Below, piece after piece: positions 35,033 through 44,585 of a DNA stretch of 64,000 nucleotides. How positions within the stretch are numbered: position 1 is the first letter of the stretch; every line of letters starts with the position of its first letter. The DNA comes from Amycolatopsis antarctica (lineage in GTDB: Bacteria; Actinomycetota; Actinomycetes; Mycobacteriales; Pseudonocardiaceae): positions 124,001-188,000 of the forward strand of contig NZ_NKYE01000005.1 of the NCBI RefSeq assembly GCF_002262875.1, in the 5' to 3' direction. Made by a program: the position numbers and the translations under genes. The notes under the pieces are model-generated. The model was not told the origin of the DNA, did no database searches, and worked only from the letters and a program-made list of their open reading frames with translations.

Positions 35033-35122
35033 GGAGGCTTCGCCTAGTCTGGTCTATGGCGCCGCACTGCTAATGCGGTTGGGGGTAACCCCCCCTCCCG
35101 GGTTCAAATCCCGGAGCCTCCG
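35033..35122 (+). tRNA. tRNA-Ser (GCU)
   Basis: Acceptor strands GGAGGCT (35033-35039) and AGCCTCC (35115-35121) pair. The anticodon loop CTGCTAA gives GCU. A long GC-rich variable arm and GGGTTCAAATCCC T-arm fit a class II serine tRNA of 90 bases. A TACTCT -10-like box at 35001-35006 could start transcription. Confidence 0.92.
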
Positions 35123-35179
35123 CCGGGGCTCGGTTCGCCGAGCACCACCGTCGACTCCGGTCGGCAACAACTGAACACT

Positions 35180-35252
35180 GCGCCCGTAGCTCAACGGATA
35201 GAGCATCTGACTACGGATCAGAAGGTTAGGGGTTCGAATCCCTTCGGGCGCA
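35180..35252 (+). tRNA. tRNA-Arg (ACG)
   Basis: Acceptor strands GCGCCCG (35180-35186) and CGGGCGC (35245-35251) pair, with discriminator A at 35252. The anticodon loop CTACGGA gives ACG, read as ICG, for arginine CGN codons. Length is 73 bases. Confidence 0.95.
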
Positions 35253-35269
35253 CGTCTGGTTGAGACGGC

Positions 35270-35298
35270 AAAAGCCCCCTGCACGCAGGGGGCTTTTT
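35270..35298 (+). terminator. Rho-independent terminator after the tRNA pair
   Basis: A perfect 12-bp stem (35270-35281 with 35286-35297), CACG loop and a run of T after the stem, 17 bases behind tRNA-Arg. Confidence 0.9.
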
Positions 35299-35378
35299 CT
35301 TTTCCCGGCCCTGGGGCTTGGCTAGGACTGTCCGAAGTAGACGGTCTGCCGACGGAGGCGCGGTTGCCGGATAGCCGC

Positions 35379-36533
35379 TCAGCCGGCGGGGTTCCGCTCC
35401 ACAGTCCCGACGGCCCGGTCGGACTCCGCACCCGCGCGTGAGTCCGTGAGGAGCAGCCCGGACGCGATCCCGGACAACCCGCGGTGCGAGCGCGGTCGCC
35501 AGGCGAACACCAGGCAGACGACAAGCATGAACTGTGCCAGCGAGCCCGCGAACGGTACGAACTCGCCGAGCCCGAAGAGGACGTAGTAACCGAAGACACC
35601 GGTCAGCAGTGCGGGTATGACCCGGATGCCGGGGTGGCTGTGGCCGGGACGGGTTCGGTGCAGCCGCACAGCCCGCTGTCCCAGCGTCGCGCTGTGCCTG
35701 CCGAACGACGGGATCGCCAGCAGCAGCACCGCGGGCAACCAGGCGCCCAGCGCGGAACCGGCCACCCGGCCCCACGGCTGTGCCTCCAGGCGGACATCGA
35801 AGCCGTACAGGGCGATCAGGCCGGCCGCACCGGCCAGGAAAGCGCCCAGCGCGAACACGGTGACGAGGTCGACGAGCATTCCCAGCACCCGCCTGCCCGT
35901 GGTGACCGGACGGGGTGCGTCGGCCGGCGCCGTACCGCGCCGCCCGGAGAACAGACGCAGGGCAGGCGCCAGCAGCACACCGATCCCCGCTCCCAAGGTG
36001 TTCGCGATCAGATCGTCCACATCGAACAACCGGTACGGGCAGGTCATCAGGAACCAGTTCCCGGTCAACTGGGTGAGCTCGATCAGCAGCGACACCGCGA
36101 AGCCGATCAGTATCGCCGTGACCGCGCCGCGCCGGAAATAGTGACGCAGGTACGCGCCCAGCGGGACGAACAGCGCCACGTTGAACACGACCTGCTGCAC
36201 GGCCGGATTGGTCACCAGGTCCCGGAGACCGCCCCCGCGATTCTCCTTCGCGATGTCGTCGAACATCTGCAGCGGATTCAACTGCGGCCGGATCGTCGTG
36301 CCCTGGGTGGCACACCAGGCCTCGTCGATCGAAGGGATGGGCAACAGGGTGTACGCGACGAGAGCGAGGCTGTACACCAGCAGTCCGAAGGCGAGCAGTG
36401 TCGGGCCGAGCCCCACCTCACCGCGGCGCCGGTAGCTGCGGAAGACGAACGGCGCCAACAGGATCACGGCGAGCAGCGAAGCGCCGGCCACCGCGATCAT
36501 GCCCGGCAACAACCTGGACAAGCCCGCCCCCAT
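35379..36533 (-). CDS. VanZ-like and RDD-domain fusion membrane protein
   Basis: A 384-residue membrane protein. Residues about 1-195 are VanZ-like, with SLALVAYTLLPI, FNVALFVPLGAYLRHYFRR and the acidic IELTQLTGNWF and DVDDLIANTLGAGIG segments. Residues about 205-360 are an RDD domain (TTGRRVLGMLVDLVTVFALG, then SATLGQRAVRLHRTRPG). VanZ proteins are linked to glycopeptide and lipoglycopeptide tolerance, though the chemistry is unknown; VanZ-RDD fusions are common in actinobacteria. It ends the core-like part of the window just beyond the tRNA genes. Confidence 0.82.
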   Translation of the reverse strand: MGAGLSRLLPGMIAVAGASLLAVILLAPFVFRSYRRRGEVGLGPTLLAFGLLVYSLALVAYTLLPIPSIDEAWCATQGTTIRPQLNPLQMFDDIAKENRGGGLRDLVTNPAVQQVVFNVALFVPLGAYLRHYFRRGAVTAILIGFAVSLLIELTQLTGNWFLMTCPYRLFDVDDLIANTLGAGIGVLLAPALRLFSGRRGTAPADAPRPVTTGRRVLGMLVDLVTVFALGAFLAGAAGLIALYGFDVRLEAQPWGRVAGSALGAWLPAVLLLAIPSFGRHSATLGQRAVRLHRTRPGHSHPGIRVIPALLTGVFGYYVLFGLGEFVPFAGSLAQFMLVVCLVFAWRPRSHRGLSGIASGLLLTDSRAGAESDRAVGTVERNPAG

Positions 36534-36831
36534 TTCGGATAGGTCGACCGGCGCCCTCCGGCCCGGCTGTGGCGGGACTGGCCCGCCGTGGCGGGTACTC
36601 TGCCGTGCCGGTCGGCGGTCCGCAGCAGCAATGCCACCGGAAAGGGTGACACTCTCGTTGTGACTTTCCCCGGTGGGAGGTCACATCGGATCCAAAGTGG
36701 CCCGCGCGAGCGACACTCCGCCGTCCCCGACAATGATGGCTTCACCCGTACGGATGGACCGGCACGCCCCGCGAAGCGGAACGCCCGCACGGAACCGCCG
36801 GCGCCGTGACGGCGGCAGTAGAGTCCGGTGC

Positions 36832-37386
36832 ATGATCAACCGAGCTCTGGGGCGTGTCTGCCAATTCCGTGGCCGCGGTGTTCGCGCCGTGGCGGTTCCC
36901 GGCGGCGTAGAAGGAAAACCCGGGAACGACACCGGTACGGAGGCTTCCCGTCGCCTCGCCGGGAACCACCTCGATCACGAATCCCGTCGACCGGGAATCG
37001 CCAGGCAGGCCCTGGCCGTGGCCGGTGCCGTCGCGGCAGTCGTAGTACTGGACGGGTGTTCGAACCCCACGGGACGATCCTGGGCCATCACCTACGAGGT
37101 GAGCGGCGAGGCCGGTGGTGTGACCGTCACCGAACTGACCTACACCGAGTCCAATGATCGCTACCAGGACGAGGTGGCCGAGCGCAGGCTCGACGGACCG
37201 CTCGGCCTGCCGTGGAAGGACGAGGTGATCGTCAGCGCGGGCCGCGACGCGAAGGTCACCGCGACCCCCTCGGGTCAGGAGGTGCTGACCTGCCGAATTC
37301 TTCTGGACGGGGAGAAGGAACTCGGTCGGGCCACTGCGGCCGGCCCCGGCCAACCCGTGAACTGCGCCAAGACCACCGACACCTGA
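36832..37386 (+). CDS. MmpS-like accessory lipoprotein
   Basis: A 184-residue protein whose last 110 residues match the MmpS family: SWAITYEVSGEAGGVTVTEL, GLPWKDEVIVSAG and LTCRILLDGEKEL. MmpS proteins are accessory to MmpL lipid or siderophore exporters; no mmpL gene is nearby. A hydrophobic segment ends in VVVLDGCSNPTG, a lipobox-like site with Cys near residue 77, which leaves an unusually long N-terminal part. The real start may therefore be a downstream codon, but I see no clear ribosome site. The 298-bp gap upstream (36534-36831) holds nothing recognisable. Confidence 0.7.
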   Translation: MINRALGRVCQFRGRGVRAVAVPGGVEGKPGNDTGTEASRRLAGNHLDHESRRPGIARQALAVAGAVAAVVVLDGCSNPTGRSWAITYEVSGEAGGVTVTELTYTESNDRYQDEVAERRLDGPLGLPWKDEVIVSAGRDAKVTATPSGQEVLTCRILLDGEKELGRATAAGPGQPVNCAKTTDT

Positions 37387-37570
37387 CCATCCGGCCTGGG
37401 GAGCGCGATCCCGCTGGCCGCACGTGGGTGGCCATGTGAGCCCGTGCGCATAGCTAGATGGATCACCACGGGCGACTTCCTGTCCAGGTGACAGTTGCTA
37501 ACGCAGGCACGAGTCGCCGAGTCGAACGCCTCTGGTGGAGTCGAGCCGTTCTATGCGGTGCCTTGCCGAA

Positions 37571-38239
37571 TCATCCCTTGAGATAAGTGAGGACGGCGAG
37601 GACTCGCCGGTGACCATCAGTGGGGGAGAACCCGAGTTTGGTGAAGATGTTGCCGATGTGCTTGGCGACGGCTGCTTCCGAGACGTTCAGTTCCTGTGCG
37701 ACGACCGGGTTGGACTTTCCCTCTGCCATCAGTGCCAGCACTTCATGCTCACGTGCTGTGAGCTTTGCCAAAGAGGATTGCTTCTCGGCGCGTCGAGAGA
37801 TTAGTTGCCGGATCATCTCCGGATCGACTACGGTTCCGCCTTTCGCGATACGTTCCACGGTATCTACGAACTCGAGGACATCGCCGACCCGATCTTTGAG
37901 CAGGTACCCCATTCCGCCCGCGCCGGAGACATCCGAGCCGAGTAGTTCGGTGGCGTAGGCGGTTGCGATGTATTGAGACAGAACCAGGATGCCGATGCCT
38001 GGATGCTTGGTACGAAGTTCCACGGCGGCACGAAGCCCTTCGTCTGCGTGCCCTGGTGGCATCCGCACGTCCGTGATGACAACGTCAGGTTCATGCTCTG
38101 CTACGGCGTCGATCAGATCTTCTGCGCTGCCCACCGCGGCAACGACCTGATGTTCGTATCTCGTCAACAGCTCTACGATGCCTTCGCGGAGCAGCACCGA
38201 ATCCTCGGCGATGACTACTCGCAGCGGCTGAGATGACAA
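37571..38239 (-). CDS. LuxR/NarL-family response regulator
   Basis: A 222-residue regulator. The receiver domain has the acidic pocket (VVIAEDS), phospho-acceptor Asp57 in VVITDVRMP and the Lys in GYLLKDR; the C-terminal LuxR HTH reads [21 protein letters not shown] chose the TTG at 38239 because GGAG precedes it by five bases; it overlaps the end of the kinase gene by 25 bases, so the two are translationally coupled. The frame goes on to a GTG at 38287. The probable target is the divergent ABC transporter operon. Confidence 0.86.
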   Translation of the reverse strand: MSSQPLRVVIAEDSVLLREGIVELLTRYEHQVVAAVGSAEDLIDAVAEHEPDVVITDVRMPPGHADEGLRAAVELRTKHPGIGILVLSQYIATAYATELLGSDVSGAGGMGYLLKDRVGDVLEFVDTVERIAKGGTVVDPEMIRQLISRRAEKQSSLAKLTAREHEVLALMAEGKSNPVVAQELNVSEAAVAKHIGNIFTKLGFSPTDGHRRVLAVLTYLKG

Positions 38240-39579
38240 GGGATCTCCATCCGAATAGTTGTCGGCCCTCCGGCCGGACTCGACCACTCCAGCGTCCCCT
38301 CGACCACCGCCAAGCGGTCCACCAGGCCTTGCAGGCCCGTGCCCAGTGTAGGGTCGGCCCCCCCGACGCCGTCGTCTGTCACCTCTACCACCAGGTTTGG
38401 CCCGGCCACTCTGCCGACTACCTGCGAGCGAGTAGCCTCGCTGTGCTTGGACATGTTCGTGAGCAATTCACTCACGGCGAAATAGGCACCGGTCTCCACC
38501 GCCGCCTGCATGCGCCCCGGCAGACTGATGTCCACGTCGACCGGGATCGTGCATCTAGCCCCCAGCTCGATCACCGCGGCGTTGAGCCCCCGGTCGGTGA
38601 GCACCTGTGGATGGATCCCGTGAATGAGGTCGCGCATCTCGGACAGCGCCTGCTTGGCTTCTTCGTGCGCACGCAGGATCAACCGGTGTGGTTCGCCTCC
38701 GCGTTGGGCCAGTTCCACACTGGCCAGCCCGAGAGCCATGCTCAGCGCTACCAGCCGTTGTTGAGCTCCGTCATGCAGGTCGCGCTCGATCCGGCGTCGT
38801 TCGGCTTCGAAGCCGTTGAGCAGCCTGGACCGCGAACTTGCCAGCTCGACGACCTGCCGGTCGAGCTCCTCCTCCCGGGAGGCGAGAAGTAGTCGCGCGA
38901 ACTGCACATGACCGGCGGAAACGACACCGAGCAGGTAAGTGCTCAGCATGGTGCTCACGACACCCACACAACTCATGGGTATGGCATCGAACGGACTGTC
39001 CAGCTTGCCGAGACTGCCGAGCATGATGGTGTCCGGAGCCACCAGCGCGACCAGCGCCGGCATGAATGCCAGCATCAGGCTGGTGGTCGCGACCGCGACA
39101 GCGGCAAGGTTGATGAGCGACAGGATGAGGGCGAGACTTATCAGGTAAACCAGTTCGCGCCAAGTGGCTCGCTCCCGTAACCGCGTTCGCAACCAGGGCC
39201 GGATTCCGCGCTCGGCAACCTTGATGTGCGGCCCGTGGAGCGTTCTCCGGTCTACGAGCTGAAGACGATAGCGCTCGATTTCTGCGACCGGAATCCCGAG
39301 CAGCGCCGCGAGTACCAGGATGATCAGCCCGACCAGCACCAGTGAGAACAGGGTGCCGACCGTAACCATGGCCGCGAATATCACCGCGAGAATCAGGCCG
39401 ATAAAACTACCTGATAGCAGAAAGGCGTAAACCCTGAAAGGCCAAGAAGAAAACAGGAAACGTAGCGGTTTTCCGGTGAGTTCTCGCCATACGGTCATCG
39501 GTTCGGTGGCGGATGTCCCGGACTCGTCGAGGTGGCCCGGTGGCGTGGCCGAACTTTCGACGGCACCAACGCTCCTCAT
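38215..39579 (-). CDS. Sensor histidine kinase, HisKA_3 type
   Basis: A 454-residue membrane kinase. Two hydrophobic clusters (residues about 50-95 and 140-235) precede the dimerisation domain, whose phospho-acceptor His is in [15 protein letters not shown] (about residue 268), and the ATPase domain with [20 protein letters not shown]. There is no large extracellular sensor domain, as in kinases that sense membrane stress or antibiotics. It is divergent from the ABC transporter operon and coupled to the response regulator. A second kinase at 43293-44585 is a clear paralogue. Confidence 0.86.
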   Translation of the reverse strand: MRSVGAVESSATPPGHLDESGTSATEPMTVWRELTGKPLRFLFSSWPFRVYAFLLSGSFIGLILAVIFAAMVTVGTLFSLVLVGLIILVLAALLGIPVAEIERYRLQLVDRRTLHGPHIKVAERGIRPWLRTRLRERATWRELVYLISLALILSLINLAAVAVATTSLMLAFMPALVALVAPDTIMLGSLGKLDSPFDAIPMSCVGVVSTMLSTYLLGVVSAGHVQFARLLLASREEELDRQVVELASSRSRLLNGFEAERRRIERDLHDGAQQRLVALSMALGLASVELAQRGGEPHRLILRAHEEAKQALSEMRDLIHGIHPQVLTDRGLNAAVIELGARCTIPVDVDISLPGRMQAAVETGAYFAVSELLTNMSKHSEATRSQVVGRVAGPNLVVEVTDDGVGGADPTLGTGLQGLVDRLAVVEGTLEWSSPAGGPTTIRMEIPCHLSRCE

Positions 39580-39627
39580 GTGTTCACGCTACGTTGGTTC
39601 ATGCGCTCCGGGGATCACGTTGCCCCT

Positions 39628-39641
39628 ACTTCTGCAGTAGT
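39628..39641. promoter_or_regulatory. Near-palindrome in the kinase/ABC divergent promoter
   Basis: ACTTCTGCAGTAGT is palindromic except at one pair of positions. It lies between the divergent kinase gene and ABC ATPase gene and is a candidate binding site for the adjacent response regulator. Confidence 0.3.
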
Positions 39642-39709
39642 GTTTCGTATACCTCCGAACTCACGAACGGGTGAGTGACGCGTTCGGCCGGAGGTGCTTG
39701 ACTCGCGAG

Positions 39710-40498
39710 ATGAAGATCGTACGACCGCCCATGGCAGGCGTGCCCGGGCGGCCCCATGTCGGTGCCGCCGGTTCTCCCGAGCCGGTCGTGCTCTCTCAGG
39801 TGACCAAGACCTACGGGAGGGGAGAGGCCGCCGTCCAGGCGTTGCGTGGAGTGACCATCGGCTTTTCCCAAGGAACTTTCACGGCCGTGATGGGTCCCTC
39901 CGGTTCGGGGAAGAGCACCCTGTTGCAATGCGCCGCTGGTCTGGATACGCCGTCCGATGGCCACGTTCGTATCACCGGATCGAACATTTCCGATATGTCC
40001 GAGGTTCAGCTCGCCGAGCTGCGCCGTGACAGGATCGGCTTCATTTTCCAGGCGTTCAATCTGGTTCCGTCGTTGACCGCTGAGCAAAATGTCGAGCTGC
40101 CACTCAGATTGGCTGGTCGTAAGCCTGCCAAGCGGGACGTGCGCTCAGCTTTGTCGCGGGTCGGCCTTGATCGGGTCGGCAAGCAGCGGCCCTCGCAGTT
40201 GTCCGGTGGGCAGCAGCAGCGCGTCGCGATCGCGCGCGCCCTGATCACCCGGCCGGAAGTCTTGTTCGCCGACGAACCCACAGGGGCGCTGGACACCAAT
40301 ACGAGCGGTGAGGTGCTGACCCTGCTCCGGGAGACGGTTGAACGCGCGGGGCAGACGACGATCATGGTGACCCACGATCCAGTAGCGGCTGCCTACGCGG
40401 ATCGAGTCATCTTCCTGGCGGACGGCCATATCGTCGGCCACCTGGACAACCCGACGGCAAAGGCAGTGATCGAGCAGATGACCCGTTTGGAGGGTTGA
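39710..40498 (+). CDS. ABC transporter ATPase, MacB/LolD/BceA type
   Basis: About 262 residues. Walker A GPSGSGKST, Q-loop FQAFNLVPSLTA, signature LSGGQQQRVAIARAL and Walker B VLFADEPTGALDTN are all present, with the H-loop in MVTHDPVAAAYADR. It pairs with the FtsX-type permease starting 3 bases after its stop. The start is unsure: ATG 39710, TTG 39698 (GGAGG only 3 bases before it) or GTG 39671. Confidence 0.85.
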   Translation: MKIVRPPMAGVPGRPHVGAAGSPEPVVLSQVTKTYGRGEAAVQALRGVTIGFSQGTFTAVMGPSGSGKSTLLQCAAGLDTPSDGHVRITGSNISDMSEVQLAELRRDRIGFIFQAFNLVPSLTAEQNVELPLRLAGRKPAKRDVRSALSRVGLDRVGKQRPSQLSGGQQQRVAIARALITRPEVLFADEPTGALDTNTSGEVLTLLRETVERAGQTTIMVTHDPVAAAYADRVIFLADGHIVGHLDNPTAKAVIEQMTRLEG

Positions 40499-40501
40499 CG
40501 T

Positions 40502-43039
40502 TTGCTGTGGATCGCGATTCGTACGCTGCGTGACCGATGGCTGCTCTTTGCAGGCTCGTTCATCGCGCTGACCTTCGGCGTAGCGCTTGTCGCGACAACG
40601 ACTTTGGTGATCTCGGCGGCGGCAGATGCCGAGCCGCCCGAATCGCCTGCTCCCGGCCGGTTTGATGCAGTCGCCGTCGTCGTGCGGGCTGAGCAGCGCC
40701 TCGATATGGAGTTCCGCGACGGTGAGTCCACCTGGGTGCAGTCGGAACCCACCGCCGAGAGCGTCCGAGTTCCGGTCGAGGCTGGCGCGCGACTGGCCTC
40801 GGTGGACGGCGTGCAGGAACTGGTGCCGGCTCACGACTTCGACGTGGCGGTGATCGCCGGATCGGCCAACGCCCTGTCGGGATCGGGACAGAACTGGTCG
40901 AGTGCTCGCCTGGCTCCGTACCCGTTGGTCGATGGGAAACCACCTGGTCCGGGAACTGTCGTTGTCGCGGACGGGGTTGCGAAGATCGGTGACGAACTCA
41001 CCGTGGTCACCCCTGCCGGTGATGAACGGGTCACGGTAGCCGGCCTTGTGTCCGCGGTAGCCGCCGGGCAACCAAGCGGTTCACCGGTGTTCTTCGCGGA
41101 TGCCGATGCCGGACGGCTATCCGGCGCGGAAGGCCGGGTCGACGCGTTCGGTGCGTTCGCGGCACCCGGCGTCGCGCCGCAGGAACTGGCATCCAGGTTG
41201 CGTGCCGAACTTCCCGATCAGTCGTGGCGCACCGACACGGGTGCGACACGAGCGGACGACGGATCTGTCGACCCGTTCGAGCAAGCGACGTCGGATGTCA
41301 CGGCGCTCATGGCGACGGCAGCGGTCGTAGCCGGTTTCGTATCCATTTTCGTCGTGGCAAGTACTTTCGCGTTCACCGTCGCCGGACGCCGCAACGAGAT
41401 CGCGCTCCTGCGCACGGTGGGGGCGACGCCAAAACAAGTGCGAAGAATGATTACTGGCGAGTCCGTTCTGGTCGGGATGTTCGCCTCGGCTCTGGGGTGT
41501 GCGCTCGGCCCGATCTTCGCTCCCCTGCTCGGAGATCTGCTCATCGGGTTCGGGTTGGCACCGGCAGGTTTCACCGTGCCGACGTCTGGCTTCATGTTGC
41601 TCATCTCGTTCGCGGTAGGTGTCGTGGTCGCAGTTCTGGGCGTTTCACTGGCGTCTCGCCGGGGGGCCAAAGTCCGACCGGTGGAGGCTCTGCGCGTCGC
41701 CGCCGACGAGGGCAAGGTGATGACGGCCAGCAGGTGGCTGATCGGACTGGTGTTCGTCGCCATCGCCGGCGTGCTGTTGGCGGTGTTGCCGTCGGCGGGT
41801 GCCGAAGGTGCGGTCCCGGTCGCGCTCGTGCTGACAGAGGTACTCGTTGTCGCTCTCGCCGCACTGGCACCGGTTTTCCTGCCCGCGGTCGTGTGGCTTG
41901 CGGGCCTGGTGATGTCCAGGTTGGCCCCGACAGTGGGAATGCTGGCGCGGGAGAACCTCCGGGTCGGCGGCAGAAGAACGGTCTCCACGGCCGCACCGAT
42001 CATGGTTACCGTGGCGATTGCTGTTTCCATGCTGACCATCGGTACGACGATCGCCTCGTCCACGGTGGCCGATCAGGAGCGAACCACGTCCGCTGATGTG
42101 GTCGTCGCTTCGTACGCGGCCGGGATCTCGCCGGCATCGACGGAGCGATTGCAAGCCGTTCCCGGCGTCCGGGCGGTCACCGCTCCAGTCCCGACAGAGA
42201 TTCAGGCAGTGCAGAACGACTACTCGACAACGCTGTCCGCTGCGGGCGTCCGCCCTGAGCAGTTGCTGGAGAACTTCGACCTGCAGGTGATCGACGGCTC
42301 CACTCAGGCATTTCGGAATGCTGCCGTCGTGGTAGATCAGGAGACTGCGGAGATCGCGGAGTGGACCGCAGGGGCACAGGTGGATGTATATCTTGGAGAC
42401 GGGACACGGACTTCAGTGAACGTAGCGGCGGTCGTGCAGTCGGCAGGTGGTCTTCCTGGCGCACTGCTTACTGACGATCTCCTGCAGGGGCACGTGGACT
42501 CGCCACTGGCCGAAGCGGCCTACGTGTCACTCGACCCCGGTACTGATCCGGGAGTTCTCGATGGTGTTGTGCCAGGAGCGCAGGTCCAGCCGATCGACGG
42601 CTGGCTGGATATGCAGGCGGACGACGCGGGCAAGGCCAACCGCGTGGTCTTTCTTCTGCTGATCGGTATGGCACTGGTATACAGCGGACTAGCGATCGCC
42701 AATACCCTGCTTATGGCATCGGGCCAGCGTGTCCGCGATGTCGCGCTGCTCCGCCTCGTAGGAGCCAAGGGACGGCAGATCACGTGGATGCTCTTGTGGG
42801 AGACGCTGACCACGATTGTCGTAGGTGTGTTGCTAGGTGCGGTTGCCGCCTGCGTCAGCGTGGCCGGCGTACTGAACGCCATCTCCGTAACAAATCCGGC
42901 CGCGCATCTGTCGGTTCCTCTCACTGAGTTGATCTTTGTGGTCGTCGGGTGCGTAGCCATCGCCCTGCTGGCCAGTCTGCTGCCGGCGAAGCTTGCGCTA
43001 CGTGGCCGGGCCTTGGACACCGCTACCGCGCGACAGTGA
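40502..43039 (+). CDS. FtsX-domain ABC permease (MacB/Bce-like)
   Basis: An 845-residue permease with two FtsX-type halves. An N-terminal membrane anchor precedes a 240-residue extracytoplasmic domain, then three membrane segments starting at about residue 275 (ALMATAAVVAGFVSIFVVAS with the typical AGRRNEIALLRTVGATPKQV), a central membrane region, a second extracytoplasmic domain (about 530-700), and the last membrane group (RDVALLRLVGAKGRQITWML). The TTG start has GGAGGG seven bases upstream. Such transporters do not usually pump bulk cargo but remove or sense peptides at the membrane; with the flanking kinases, peptide-antibiotic self-protection is a good guess. Confidence 0.85.
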   Translation: MLWIAIRTLRDRWLLFAGSFIALTFGVALVATTTLVISAAADAEPPESPAPGRFDAVAVVVRAEQRLDMEFRDGESTWVQSEPTAESVRVPVEAGARLASVDGVQELVPAHDFDVAVIAGSANALSGSGQNWSSARLAPYPLVDGKPPGPGTVVVADGVAKIGDELTVVTPAGDERVTVAGLVSAVAAGQPSGSPVFFADADAGRLSGAEGRVDAFGAFAAPGVAPQELASRLRAELPDQSWRTDTGATRADDGSVDPFEQATSDVTALMATAAVVAGFVSIFVVASTFAFTVAGRRNEIALLRTVGATPKQVRRMITGESVLVGMFASALGCALGPIFAPLLGDLLIGFGLAPAGFTVPTSGFMLLISFAVGVVVAVLGVSLASRRGAKVRPVEALRVAADEGKVMTASRWLIGLVFVAIAGVLLAVLPSAGAEGAVPVALVLTEVLVVALAALAPVFLPAVVWLAGLVMSRLAPTVGMLARENLRVGGRRTVSTAAPIMVTVAIAVSMLTIGTTIASSTVADQERTTSADVVVASYAAGISPASTERLQAVPGVRAVTAPVPTEIQAVQNDYSTTLSAAGVRPEQLLENFDLQVIDGSTQAFRNAAVVVDQETAEIAEWTAGAQVDVYLGDGTRTSVNVAAVVQSAGGLPGALLTDDLLQGHVDSPLAEAAYVSLDPGTDPGVLDGVVPGAQVQPIDGWLDMQADDAGKANRVVFLLLIGMALVYSGLAIANTLLMASGQRVRDVALLRLVGAKGRQITWMLLWETLTTIVVGVLLGAVAACVSVAGVLNAISVTNPAAHLSVPLTELIFVVVGCVAIALLASLLPAKLALRGRALDTATARQ

Positions 43040-43292
43040 CTCGGTACTTCCACGAACCAGGAACGGTCCACATCTGTCGACGACACCCGGCGACTCAGGG
43101 CGACCAACGCCACTGGCGGTATAGCCAGCTCTACTTCAACGGTCCACGTTGGTCGATTGTCGGCACTGGTCGATATATCTAGGGTAAAAGCCAATTTCCC
43201 ACTAAAGGGTGACTGCGGGATCGGGTCGACCGCCACAGAGGGTGATCATTGTGAGCTGGAGCGGGGTCGCACCCCACGGGCTGGCCTACGAG

Positions 43293-44585
43293 TCAATCCC
43301 TCTCAGCGGCCTGACCTACCGGAATCTCCGCCGTCAGGATGGTCGGTCCTCCGGGCGGGCTAGTGAGGGTCAGTCGCCCGTCAAGGACCGCGATGCGATC
43401 GGCCAGCCCGTTCAACCCGCTGCCCTTGGCGGAATCCGCGCCTCCCACCCCATCGTCGCTGACCGTTACGTGCAATCTTTCTCCGTACATGGCGGCGCTG
43501 ACCTGGGTCAGCGTTGCCGAACCATGCTTCACCACGTTCGTCAGTGCCTCGCTGACCAAGTAGTAGACGGCTCTCTCGACAGATGGCGTCAGCGGAGTAC
43601 TCAGCAGAACGTCGACCTCGACTGGTACAGGGCAGCGTGTAGCCAGGTCCTCGATCGCGGCCTCCACGCCGCGTTCCGTCAGCACTCTCGGATGGATCCC
43701 CCGCACGAGTTCTCGCAGTTCGGTCAGCGCTTGCTGTGCTTCGCGCTGCGCCTTGCCCACCAGGCGCGCGCTCGCACTCTGGTGCTCCTGGAGCTCCAGC
43801 CCAGCCAACTTCAGGGTGAGCGACACCGCGAGAAGCCTTTGTTGTGCACCGTCGTGCAGATCTCGCTCGATCTTCTGGCGTTCGGCGTCGAACGTACTGA
43901 CGAGCCTTGCTCGAGACAGGGTGAGTTCTTGCACCTTATTCTGTGGGGTCGATTTTGGCAGCAGCACGAATGTGGCGAACGCTGCCTGACCGGCTGCGGA
44001 CAACGACGCCAAATAAATGCACGTAATCGCACCTACGACGCCCGCTGCGGCGAAGGGCAGCGAATCTCCGACGTGATCGACCGTACCGATGCTGCCAAGC
44101 ATGACGGTATCGGGCGCGACAAAAACTACCACCGCGGGCAGAATCGTCAATGCGATGCAGAAGAAAGTAACGCCGAGAAGGCCGAGATTCAGGAAAGTGA
44201 ACAGCGATGTGAACACGACCGCGTAGGCCAACTCACGGAACGCCCGTCCTCGTCGAACATATTCGCAATAAGAAACTTTCTTCTCGTCTTTACGAGCATA
44301 ATTCACACTTCTGTTCCGTGTCGTCAGGGTCAGTCGAGTTCGCTCGATCGATGCGAGCGGTCGCGCCACCAGAAACAAAATAAGAATCGCCAGCACGGCT
44401 GTTGCGGTCGCAGGCGATTGCGAGTATTCCCCGAGCATGGCGGCCGCTGGCGCCAGAAGCAGCAGGCTGCCGATTCCAGCTCCGGTGATGACGTAGGCGA
44501 ACGAGTGCCATGGCCCGGCCGACGCCAGAAAACGGACAGGGTGGCCGATTCTGGCCCGCCGCTCGTTCGGCGGGGGGGTAACCAT
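43293..44585 (-). CDS. Sensor histidine kinase, HisKA_3 type, without adjacent regulator
   Basis: A 430-residue membrane kinase. The acceptor His is in [15 protein letters not shown] (about residue 244) and the ATPase domain shows [20 protein letters not shown]. It shares layout and unusual membrane-region segments with the kinase at 38215-39579 (APDTVMLGSIGTVD here, [14 protein letters not shown] there), so they are paralogues. No response-regulator gene is next to it; the 253 bp between its end and the permease gene hold nothing I recognise. It may share the regulator at 37571-38239. Confidence 0.84.
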   Translation of the reverse strand: MVTPPPNERRARIGHPVRFLASAGPWHSFAYVITGAGIGSLLLLAPAAAMLGEYSQSPATATAVLAILILFLVARPLASIERTRLTLTTRNRSVNYARKDEKKVSYCEYVRRGRAFRELAYAVVFTSLFTFLNLGLLGVTFFCIALTILPAVVVFVAPDTVMLGSIGTVDHVGDSLPFAAAGVVGAITCIYLASLSAAGQAAFATFVLLPKSTPQNKVQELTLSRARLVSTFDAERQKIERDLHDGAQQRLLAVSLTLKLAGLELQEHQSASARLVGKAQREAQQALTELRELVRGIHPRVLTERGVEAAIEDLATRCPVPVEVDVLLSTPLTPSVERAVYYLVSEALTNVVKHGSATLTQVSAAMYGERLHVTVSDDGVGGADSAKGSGLNGLADRIAVLDGRLTLTSPPGGPTILTAEIPVGQAAERD

